From the NCBI RefSeq assembly GCF_001748145.1, contig NZ_BCQA01000001.1, positions 5,234,501 to 5,298,500 of the forward strand: 64,000 nt of DNA, read 5' to 3'. This DNA comes from Bosea sp. BIWAKO-01. GTDB taxonomy: Bacteria > Pseudomonadota > Alphaproteobacteria > Rhizobiales > Beijerinckiaceae. The notes beneath the pieces are model-generated. The model saw only the letters and a list, made by a program, of their open reading frames with translations, was not told the DNA's origin and made no database searches. The stretch's first letter is position 1. Every line of letters begins with the position of its first letter. The translations under genes were made by a program, and so were the position numbers. Of this stretch, positions 27,409-34,533 are shown one piece after another.

Positions 27409-27672
27409 ATGCGGATTGTCGATTTCGTATCGTTCCCCGATCCGGGCGGCGATACGGCCAGGACGGTTGCGCGCTTTGCAATCGCAACGCCTGACATGAG
27501 GCTTAGCGGCTTTCGGCTGCGCCTTCGTCCAAATGGCAGCTTCATCGTGGCCGCACCATTTGCAGGCGGCGTTCGCCTCGCGAACTTCAGCCCCACCATG
27601 TTCCGTCAAATCAATGAAGCCGCCGAGGCGGCTTATCGGGGGCTCTATGCCATTGACCGCCACGCAGCCTGA
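27409..27672 (+). CDS. Small hypothetical protein, family A copy 1
   Basis: 87 residues, with AGAGGAG upstream of the ATG. The core FAIATPDMRLSGFRLRLRPN followed by GSFIVAAP aligns with FDVVTPDRRMRDLKLKRNAA / GHFTIWSP in the protein at 34276-34533, so both belong to one small beta-rich family present twice in the element. The stop overlaps the start of the ATPase gene by 26 bp. Function unknown; this kind of protein is frequent in alphaproteobacterial phages as far as I can judge from style. Confidence 0.65.
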   Translation: MRIVDFVSFPDPGGDTARTVARFAIATPDMRLSGFRLRLRPNGSFIVAAPFAGGVRLANFSPTMFRQINEAAEAAYRGLYAIDRHAA

Positions 27673-29581
27673 ATTCGCGCCAGACGACGAAGGCGACTAC
27701 CCGCCGACCGGGCTTGAGCATTTCAAGGGGCCCATTGCTGAGCCTCCGGGATGGGACCCCGAAACCGACGAAACGCCAGACGCAACGCCCGAATCCGACG
27801 AGTTCTACACTCGCCGCCAGCTTGGCTTGGAGGCATACGACGCCGCTAGGTTCGAGCGATTCCATGAGGAGCGGTGCGCAGATCGCACAGCGCGCCAGGC
27901 GGAAATCAAGGCCGCACTCCAGGCTTTCAGAACGGGCGGCGTTACGCCCGCCAACGACAACCTGCCCGCTATGGCACGCGCTCACCCAATTGGGCAGGAC
28001 GCGAAATTCGCGCTGAGTGTTGGTCGGGGCAAGGGGCCGCGGGATATAGCCACAGCGCGAGACTACATCTCCGGCTATATCGAAGACGCCTACAAAGCAC
28101 TGCTGGCCGGTGATCTGAATGGCGCCTGTGAAAATCTCGCCAAACGCTACTCCATGGCCCGGTGGATACAGCAGCATGGTGGCGGCAGCAGCGAAGGCCC
28201 CAAGCCAGTCTCTGCCACCCCGTTCGTTTGGATCGACCCCAAGACCATCCCCCGGCGCGAATGGCTCTACGGCTCGCACTACGCCCGCAAGTACCTATCG
28301 GCAACGTTCGGCGCTGGCGGCGGCGGAAAGACTGCGCACAGCTACACCGAGGCCCTGGCGATGGCTTCAGGCAAGCCGCTGCTTGGCGAGATACCCCGCG
28401 AGCGCAGGCGCGTCTGGACGATCAATCTCGAGGATCCAATCGAGGAGATAGATCGTCGCGTGATGGCAGCGGCGCTGCACTACAGCCTTCGGCCTGATGA
28501 CATTGAAGGTTACCTCTGGACGGACTCGGGACGCGAGCAACAGTTCGTGGTCGTTCGTACTGAGGGGCGCGATATCAAGGTCGTCGAGCCGGTGGTTGCG
28601 GCCCTGATTGCCGAGATCAAGGAACGTCAGATTGACGTCCTGATCGTCGACCCGTTCGTGTCCACACACTCCGTGCCGGAGAACGACAACGGCGCCATCC
28701 AGGCGGTTGCTGCGGCATGGGTACGAGTCGCTCATGAGGCCAACTGCAGCGTTGAGCTTGTGCACCACGTCCGCAAGTCCAATGGCCAGGAAGCAACCGC
28801 GGACGATGGCCGCGGCGCCGGCGCCCTAAAGGACAAAGCCCGCTCTGTCCGCGTCGTTAATGGCATGACCAAGGAGGAAGCCGAAAAGGCTGGCATTCCG
28901 GCCGACCAGGCTCGCCGGTACTTCCGTGTCGATTTCGGCAAGGTGAACATGGTGGCTTCGTCGTCCTCGGCGTGGCGTCGGTTCGCTTCAGTTAGCCTCG
29001 GCAATGGTGCAGGCATGTTGGACCCGGCTGACCAGATCGGCGTGGTCGAAAGCTGGCGTTGGCCGTCCGCTCAAGACATTGCCGGCGACGTACCAGAACA
29101 CCTTGTTGCCGCGGTCGTCTCTCGCCTCGGCTCACGGGAGGCGCGCGAGCACGACCAAGCCAACGGCTGGGCTGGCTACATCGTCGCCGAAGTCCTCGGG
29201 CTGGACGCTGACCACAAGTCTGATCGCGCGCGGATCAAGACGCTCCTTGCAGCGTGGCTGAAGCAAGGTCTGCTCAAGATCGAAACGCGCCCAGACCACC
29301 AGCGTCGGGATCGAAAATACATCGTCCCCGCTGCTCCACCACCCCATTGGATAGGTGGAGCAGAGGTGGAGCAAGGTGGAGCAACTTCACCATCCGAACC
29401 CTGCTCCACCACCCCCCGCCCCCGTAAGGGGGTGGGGGTGGAGCAAGGGGAGAAGGAAGAAATCACAGGTGGAGCAGGAGGTGGAGCAAACCCACCCGAC
29501 GAAGACGCCGACTTCACCCCGCCAGCCTTCATACAAAAGAGCGCCCCAAGCGCCATCCATTCCAACGGAGCGCCCCGATGA
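27647..29581 (+). CDS. RepA-like AAA ATPase (replication helicase type)
   Basis: A 644-residue protein. The Walker A motif GAGGGGKT lies at 222-229 and Walker B DVLIVDP ends at Asp335-Pro336, followed by ELVHHVRKSNGQ, the typical sensor region of RecA-fold RepA/GP4d-type helicases of plasmids and prophages. A winged-helix segment follows near residue 530. The last 90 residues are low-complexity, Gly/Pro/Thr-rich, because the DNA there consists of GGTGGAGCA repeats. It is the likely replication protein of the element. The ATG at 27647 overlaps the previous gene; its stop overlaps the next as ATGA. Confidence 0.85.
   Translation: MPLTATQPEFAPDDEGDYPPTGLEHFKGPIAEPPGWDPETDETPDATPESDEFYTRRQLGLEAYDAARFERFHEERCADRTARQAEIKAALQAFRTGGVTPANDNLPAMARAHPIGQDAKFALSVGRGKGPRDIATARDYISGYIEDAYKALLAGDLNGACENLAKRYSMARWIQQHGGGSSEGPKPVSATPFVWIDPKTIPRREWLYGSHYARKYLSATFGAGGGGKTAHSYTEALAMASGKPLLGEIPRERRRVWTINLEDPIEEIDRRVMAAALHYSLRPDDIEGYLWTDSGREQQFVVVRTEGRDIKVVEPVVAALIAEIKERQIDVLIVDPFVSTHSVPENDNGAIQAVAAAWVRVAHEANCSVELVHHVRKSNGQEATADDGRGAGALKDKARSVRVVNGMTKEEAEKAGIPADQARRYFRVDFGKVNMVASSSSAWRRFASVSLGNGAGMLDPADQIGVVESWRWPSAQDIAGDVPEHLVAAVVSRLGSREAREHDQANGWAGYIVAEVLGLDADHKSDRARIKTLLAAWLKQGLLKIETRPDHQRRDRKYIVPAAPPPHWIGGAEVEQGGATSPSEPCSTTPRPRKGVGVEQGEKEEITGGAGGGANPPDEDADFTPPAFIQKSAPSAIHSNGAPR
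29332..29488. repeat. Iteron-like GGTGGAGCA cluster (candidate origin)
   Basis: Six direct copies of GGTGGAGCA start at 29354, 29365, 29375, 29437, 29468 and 29480; two inverted copies TGCTCCACC start at 29332 and 29402. The first three direct copies are spaced 11 and 10 bp, one helical turn. A GC-rich hairpin (CCCCCGCCCCC / GGGGGTGGGGG, about 29412-29437) lies in the middle. All of it lies inside the 3' end of the RepA-like gene. Confidence 0.75.
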
Positions 29582-30195
29582 TCCCCGTTAACGACAACAC
29601 CCCTGCCGACGCATCCATGCGCGAACTGCTGGCCCACCGGCCCGCGCCACGCGCACCTCAGCCGGAACCGGACGGACATGGACGCATGCCGCTCGCCGAA
29701 GAGTTCATCGCGGGCCGGTTCACCCGCGACCAGGGTATCGGTCTGGATTGGTGGATCCGGACACATAGCGCGACGGAAGTTGGTAACTCGATCGGCAGCA
29801 TGCGTATCGGCGGGGTTTCGACACCTTTCATATGCCGCCCACGTGACGCACTCTTTGCTCAGGAACTAGCGGCCGAGCGCAGCCTGGTACTCGGTCGAAT
29901 CTACCGCCTGCTCGGCTCGTTGGCCGTGGTCCTAGAAGCTGCCCTTGAGGGCGCGGAGATGCGTGAGTTGGCTCCGCCGGCCATGTCATTCCCGATGGAG
30001 AAGCGCGCAGCGGCGGGGCGTATCCGGGTGGGTGCTGCGATGCAGATCGTGGAGAGGTTCGCCGGTGAGAACGGCTGCACTGCTCGAGAGGCGTTGGAAA
30101 TCAAAACCGCAGCGGCCGAAGCGTGCTGGGCACTGGTCGCCAAACGCAGACTGCGCGCCAGCAACGACAACCATAAGCAGGCGCTTGCGGCCTAA
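29578..30195 (+). CDS. Hypothetical protein downstream of the RepA-like ATPase
   Basis: 205 residues, ATGA-coupled to the ATPase. The N-terminus is Pro-rich and disordered; residues about 45-205 look folded and helical, with DWWIRTHSATEVGNSIGSMRIG and a C-terminal AAAEACWALVAKRRLRASNDN. No known motif was recognised. Both ends carry the NDN motif also seen in neighbouring element proteins. It may assist replication, given the coupling. A strong terminator lies 75 bp after the stop. Confidence 0.65.
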   Translation: MIPVNDNTPADASMRELLAHRPAPRAPQPEPDGHGRMPLAEEFIAGRFTRDQGIGLDWWIRTHSATEVGNSIGSMRIGGVSTPFICRPRDALFAQELAAERSLVLGRIYRLLGSLAVVLEAALEGAEMRELAPPAMSFPMEKRAAAGRIRVGAAMQIVERFAGENGCTAREALEIKTAAAEACWALVAKRRLRASNDNHKQALAA

Positions 30196-30269
30196 ATCGG
30201 AGGGGGTCGGCCCGAATCGCTACAATGAAATTATGGGTGAGGCGGTCGCTCCGTTTGCTTCATCTGACT

Positions 30270-30292
30270 GGCCCGCTTCGGCGGGCCTTTTT
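30270..30292 (+). terminator. Rho-independent terminator
   Basis: GCCCGC-TTCG-GCGGGC (30271-30286) followed by CTTTTTCT. It ends the replication-gene transcript. Confidence 0.9.
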
Positions 30293-30732
30293 CTATTCAG
30301 GGCCGACGCCGCGCTGCTGACGCGCAAGGCCTACCCCCCCCGGTCGTCGGGGCCGCTCTACAGCCCTCACGAGTAGCGGACGCAAGACCCCCGCCAATGC
30401 GTAGGTGAAATTCTAAAATTGGTGTCCGCACTGTCCCCAGCCCAGCTAAGTTATTGATATTTCTGTCTCTAGGTGTCCGCACTGGGTGTCCCCAGGTGTC
30501 CCCAGCGCGGACAGTCCCGGCCCCATAACCTTCGCGCCCTCGGGCGCACCTAAGTTCGGGCGTCGAGCGCTCAGCGCTCCGTCTGAAACGCCGGCCTCGC
30601 TTGCCTCTCCTCGGGCGAGTCCGACGTAGACCGGCGACGCGGTGCCGGGCGGTACGCGTCGCCGGTCTTCCTCCTCAACTCGGGTTTGGCCCGCTCAACC
30701 TTTCCGCAATTCAGAAGAACAGGAACCATTTG
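30293..30732. other. Non-coding region between replication and structural blocks
   Basis: About 440 bases without a gene, between the terminator and the 30733 gene. The middle (30421-30505) holds direct repeats described separately; the last 100 bases presumably contain the promoter of the structural block. The frame open from 30601 is an upstream extension without protein character. Confidence 0.5.
30421..30505. repeat. GGTGTCC repeat cluster
   Basis: GGTGTCCGCACTG occurs at 30421-30433 and 30472-30484, and GGTGTCCCCAG at 30485-30495 and 30495-30505, flanking an AT-rich stretch (TTATTGATATTTCTG). An inverted GCGGACA follows at about 30508. It could be protein-binding sites for partition, replication or control of the downstream block. 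Confidence 0.6.
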
Positions 30733-31146
30733 ATGAACGCGCGCCCACGCTGGCGAACGGTCGACGCCGCACGCGCGGCCGACGCCCCATACCGGCACTT
30801 TTCGACGCTGATCGACCGCGGAATTTTCCACCTGGCCGAGAATGACGTCGCCACTACCGGCCCCGGCATCAGCCGGGAACTGACCCGCGAGTCTATCTAC
30901 CGGCTCGCCGTCACAGCGGCCCTTGCAAGAGCGGGCATCAATTACCGGCTCGCCGCCTCCATCGTCGACGACTTCGCCGCGACCGGGGCTGACGACGCAT
31001 TCCCCGTCCACCTTCTAGCCGATCTCGCCGAGGGCGGCAGGCTGATTTCCGTCGGTGAGCCCGCGGGAATCGCCATCGCGGCGAATCTCGGCCCGCTGTT
31101 GGCAGCCGTCGAATCCAGGCTTTCACAAATGGACCCAATCCCATGA
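30733..31146 (+). CDS. Hypothetical MerR/HTH-like protein
   Basis: 137 residues; AGGAACC precedes the ATG at 30733. The arrangement FSTLIDRGIFHL... SRELTRESIYRLAVTAALARAGINYRLAASIVDDF resembles the MerR-type winged helix (a DRGIF-like wing followed by a helical stretch) without conserved sensor cysteines. It may regulate the following genes, with which it overlaps by 4 bp. The assignment is structural guesswork. Confidence 0.55.
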   Translation: MNARPRWRTVDAARAADAPYRHFSTLIDRGIFHLAENDVATTGPGISRELTRESIYRLAVTAALARAGINYRLAASIVDDFAATGADDAFPVHLLADLAEGGRLISVGEPAGIAIAANLGPLLAAVESRLSQMDPIP

Positions 31147-31508
31147 TCCGAAAATTTACGATCGACCCCGCGCGGGTCGAAAAGCTCACTTCCCGTCGGG
31201 CTGCCCTGTTTGAGGTCGCTCGAAACGACGAAGCTGACCGGAACGAAAAAATTGCCGCGCTGGGCCGGCTCGAGGCCGAGCACGCCCGGTCGCGCCAGGC
31301 CATCCGTCGTTGGGTCGCACCGCCATCCGAGGTCGAAAAGATTGCGAAGCTCAAGGCCGAGATTGCGGACGGGAAACGTCGCTTCGAAGCGTCCATCGCC
31401 GGGGCTCAGCAGTACGCGAAGCTCGCCGACGCCGTCACGACTTACGCACTCCCTCGCCCCGCAACGTTCGGCGGCGCCATCGTCAAGGGCTTCAGCAATG
31501 GCCGGTAA
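31143..31508 (+). CDS. Hypothetical coiled-coil protein
   Basis: 121 residues, ATGA-coupled to the previous gene. Highly charged, predicted helical (VEKLTSRRAALFEVARN, VEKIAKLKAEIADGKRRFEAS). This resembles small scaffold- or head-associated proteins in front of phage protease genes, but no family is recognised. It overlaps the next gene by 11 bp. Confidence 0.6.
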   Translation: MIRKFTIDPARVEKLTSRRAALFEVARNDEADRNEKIAALGRLEAEHARSRQAIRRWVAPPSEVEKIAKLKAEIADGKRRFEASIAGAQQYAKLADAVTTYALPRPATFGGAIVKGFSNGR

Positions 31509-32031
31509 ATCCCCCATCAGCGGCCTCGCCGCCTCGATCGCCGCCGCGGGCGCCGCAATCGACTCCAAGCGCGAGCGCATCGCCGCGCTGCAGTTAGACC
31601 TGGCCGGCATCGAGACGGCCAGCGCGGACGCGGACGAGATCGCTCGCCGTATCGATAAAGCCATCGCCGAGGCCTCCGCGCTCGGCAATCTGCGATTTTC
31701 CGATCTGTCGGAACCAGTCGAGGGGCATTGGCAGGCAGCGTTCCAAACCCGTGCGGCAGCGAATCCGTTCGCGTTCTTTGCGGCGCTGGCCCCTGACGCG
31801 CTTCGCAAGGCATTGATCGATGGTGCCCCGGCTCACGGGATTTCTGCTGCAGCACGCGCAGCAAAGGTCGCTGAAATCGAGGCCGAGCTTTTGGTACTCG
31901 AGTGCGCGGAAGAATTGCTGTGCCGCGGGTTTGAGATCTTCTCGGGCGGTAGGCAGTCTGAGTTCCCCAGGCGGCCCGACGCGCGGCCTGAGATTCTGTG
32001 CGCGCCGGATTCGGAACTTGAGGCCGTCTGA
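31498..32031 (+). CDS. Hypothetical helical protein upstream of the ClpP-like protease
   Basis: 177 residues from the ATG at 31498 (MAGKSPISGLAAS). Two helical blocks rich in Ala, Glu and Asp; no motif. The stop overlaps the protease start (TGATG). Length and position would fit a phage head or scaffold accessory protein, but that is inference. The longer upstream frame is a shadow of the preceding gene. Confidence 0.6.
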   Translation: MAGKSPISGLAASIAAAGAAIDSKRERIAALQLDLAGIETASADADEIARRIDKAIAEASALGNLRFSDLSEPVEGHWQAAFQTRAAANPFAFFAALAPDALRKALIDGAPAHGISAAARAAKVAEIEAELLVLECAEELLCRGFEIFSGGRQSEFPRRPDARPEILCAPDSELEAV

Positions 32032-32924
32032 TGCGGCTCGTTGAGGGTAACGAGATCCGGCTCTACGGCCCCGTCGGCTACATGGACTCGGACGGCCAGG
32101 GGTTCACATCGAGCGACGTCATCGACGCGCTCGCAGAGGTTGGCGCAGATGCGGACATCTCGGTCAGGATCAACTCCGGTGGCGGTTTCGCGCATGAAGG
32201 CGTCGCCATCCATACAGCGTTAGCGCGTCATGGCGGGCATGTGGTCGTCAGCGTCGACGGTGTGGCCGCCTCTGCAGCCTCGCTGATCGCGATGGCGGGA
32301 AACACGATCGTCATGGCAACCGGCTCGCTCATGATGGTCCACGATCCGTCGTTGATCACGATTGGCACGGCCGCTGAACATGGTCGCGGCATCCAGCAAC
32401 TCGAGGCGACCGCTGCGGCCATGGCGACCGTCTACGCCCAGCGTACCGGTAAGGCGCTCGCCAATGTCCGTGCCGAGATGGCGGCTGAAACGTGGATGAC
32501 CGCTGATGAAGCGGTGGCAGCTGGCTATGCCGACAGGACCGGCACGACCAAGGCCAGGGCCGCGGCACACTTCGATTACAGCGTTTATGCAAACGTGCCC
32601 CTAACCGCGCTAGCGGCGATGGAGGCGAAGGCACGAGCCGAGAGCCCCGAAGGCAAAGCCGGCGCAGCTAGCTGGGCCAGAGTCCTGGCGAAGGCGAATG
32701 CTGGGCTAACCGCGCCAGCCACCGCCCCCCCCGCTGAGGAGCGCGCTGCTGCCATCCGCACTGAAGCGGAAGCCCGCCGCGCCGTCGCTTTTGGCGAGGA
32801 GCTAGTCGCGGGCGATCTGCCGGTAAAGGACGCGCTCGCCAAACTGTACCGCCTGCCGCGCCAGGTTGTGCTGACGGGCGCGATTGCGGGCGTTCCCAGT
32901 TTGGCGGAGTTGCTGCGGCGTTGA
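32031..32924 (+). CDS. ClpP-like phage prohead protease
   Basis: A 297-residue protein. The ClpP/crotonase-like serine protease fold is clear: SVRINSGGGFAHEGVAIHTAL, nucleophile Ser81 in DGVAASAASLIAMAG, and His104 in MMVHDPS, with TWMTADEAVAAGYAD as the usual C-terminal block. Many phages use such a protease to mature the head. The last 100 residues are Ala/Glu-rich. No capsid protein follows, unlike in complete phages, where protease and major capsid genes are neighbours. Confidence 0.88.
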   Translation: MRLVEGNEIRLYGPVGYMDSDGQGFTSSDVIDALAEVGADADISVRINSGGGFAHEGVAIHTALARHGGHVVVSVDGVAASAASLIAMAGNTIVMATGSLMMVHDPSLITIGTAAEHGRGIQQLEATAAAMATVYAQRTGKALANVRAEMAAETWMTADEAVAAGYADRTGTTKARAAAHFDYSVYANVPLTALAAMEAKARAESPEGKAGAASWARVLAKANAGLTAPATAPPAEERAAAIRTEAEARRAVAFGEELVAGDLPVKDALAKLYRLPRQVVLTGAIAGVPSLAELLRR

Positions 32925-33169
32925 GCGAGCTAATTGGGCGAGCCGGTCCGGCGGGCGATGGCCGGCCCGGCTCTGACCGCCGGCGAGCCGAATCGGGGCT
33001 CGCCTCGGCTGTCTAATCAGAGCGCTAAAAGATTAATAGTTTCAACGCCGTCTTTTGGGCGCATCCATCAACCGAACGGATGATCCCGCCGAGGCGCCGA
33101 ACCAATTTCCCATCCCAATTTTGCGCTGGCCCTGGCCGCGCGACTTTCCCCACCTTTCAGGAGACACGC

Positions 33170-34267
33170 ATGCTTTATCAACCCCCCACCGGCGGCGCTG
33201 CCAATGACCCGTATGTCGGCGCCAACCCAGGCGCGGGCATTGTGGGCTCCAAGGTGCCCCCGAAGGCCATCGAGCACCATCAGCGCGAACTTATCGCGCT
33301 GATCACCAAATCCAATCGTACACCATCCGAATCCGTGCTGACGCAGGTTGCGGACTCGGTTCGTTCCTGCTGGATGAATTGGCGCACGGCAGGCGGCACG
33401 GCGAACGCGCTTACTGTCACGCTCGACCCTGCTCCGGCCGCCTGGTCCGACTTGGTCGGAATGCCACTTAACATCCTGCTTACCGCCACGAACACGGGCG
33501 CGGCAACGTTGGCCGTCGCCGGCGTGACGGGAACAAAGTCAATTCTTCGCCCTGGTGGCGCGGCCCTTCTCGCGGGCGATCTCGGCGTCGGCGGGATTCT
33601 GCGCGGCATCTATGACGGCACCGCGATCCAAATGGCTGGCCTGACGCAAAATGCTGCTCGCACGACGCTGGTCTACTCTACGCCCGGCACCACTGCTTGG
33701 GTTTGCCCGGCGGGCGTCTTCCGCGTGCGCGCCCAAGTATGGGCGGGCGGCGGTGGTGGCGGCGGCGCGGCCTCGGCGGCCAATTCGGTGGCCTCTGCCG
33801 CCGGTGGCGGTGAGTATCGCGAAGGCGATTTCCCAGTCACGCCTGGCACCTCTTACAATGTCGTCGTCGGCGCAGGCGGAGCCTCCGGCCTTGGTGTTGG
33901 CCCAACTAACGGCGGCTCCGGCGGCACATCATCTTTCGGTTCGCTCATCTCGGCGCTCGGGGGAGTTGGCGGCACCGCAGCCAACGGAGCGATCCAAGCT
34001 GGTTCCGGCGCTGGCGGGGTGGGCGGCAGTGGCGGCACAATCAATCGCCCCGGGATGGGCGGCGGTATCGCCTACTCCATCGGTGCAGGCTTGTTCGTTT
34101 TGGCGCAGGGCGGGCCTTCCTACACTGGCAATTTCACCAACACAGTCACCACCGGGGTGGCCGTTCAGGGGCCGAATGGCAGCTTCCCGGGCGGCGGCGC
34201 GTCAGGCGGCGCGCTCTTCGCCAATGGCGGCGTTGGCTCCGGCGGCCAGGTTATTTTGGAGTTTTGA
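33170..34267 (+). CDS. Glycine-rich phage tail/fibre-like protein
   Basis: A 365-residue protein with CAGGAGAC upstream of the ATG at 33170. The N-terminal 160 residues contain a segment (LLTATNTGAATLAVAGVTGTKSI) typical of phage structural proteins, followed by VRAQVWAGGGGGGGAASAA and a long Gly/Ala/Ser repeat region (about residues 190-365). This layout, a fibre-like stalk domain followed by a glycine-rich tip, is frequent in alphaproteobacterial phage tail proteins. It probably contributes to host recognition. Confidence 0.7.
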   Translation: MLYQPPTGGAANDPYVGANPGAGIVGSKVPPKAIEHHQRELIALITKSNRTPSESVLTQVADSVRSCWMNWRTAGGTANALTVTLDPAPAAWSDLVGMPLNILLTATNTGAATLAVAGVTGTKSILRPGGAALLAGDLGVGGILRGIYDGTAIQMAGLTQNAARTTLVYSTPGTTAWVCPAGVFRVRAQVWAGGGGGGGAASAANSVASAAGGGEYREGDFPVTPGTSYNVVVGAGGASGLGVGPTNGGSGGTSSFGSLISALGGVGGTAANGAIQAGSGAGGVGGSGGTINRPGMGGGIAYSIGAGLFVLAQGGPSYTGNFTNTVTTGVAVQGPNGSFPGGGASGGALFANGGVGSGGQVILEF

Positions 34268-34275
34268 GGTCCATC

Positions 34276-34533
34276 ATGGAGCGCGCAATGCGCATCGAAA
34301 ACATGTGGCCGCGGAACGACCCGGCAAATCCCGGCTTCATCGCGACGTTCGACGTCGTCACCCCAGATCGGCGGATGCGCGACCTGAAGCTGAAGCGAAA
34401 CGCGGCTGGTCACTTCACTATTTGGTCGCCCAAGACCGAACGCCGGCCCGTCTATTTCATCCCGCACGTTGAGGCGATCGAGATCACGGCAGCCGTCACC
34501 GCCGCATTTTTCGGAGATCGCTCCAATGGCTGA
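34276..34533 (+). CDS. Small hypothetical protein, family A copy 2
   Basis: About 85 residues; the paralogue of the 27409-27672 protein (see there for the matching blocks). GAGG at 34266 fits the ATG at 34276, while a second ATG at 34288 with GGAG in front would give a start (MRIENM) like that of copy 1. It overlaps the tape-measure start by 8 bp. Position suggests a tail-assembly chaperone, but the copy in the replication block argues for a more general role. Confidence 0.6.
   Translation: MERAMRIENMWPRNDPANPGFIATFDVVTPDRRMRDLKLKRNAAGHFTIWSPKTERRPVYFIPHVEAIEITAAVTAAFFGDRSNG

Noticed and set aside
29332..29488. CRISPR array
   Set aside because: The repeats are only 9 bp with irregular 1-50 bp spacing and both orientations; iteron-like sites fit better. 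No cas gene is present.
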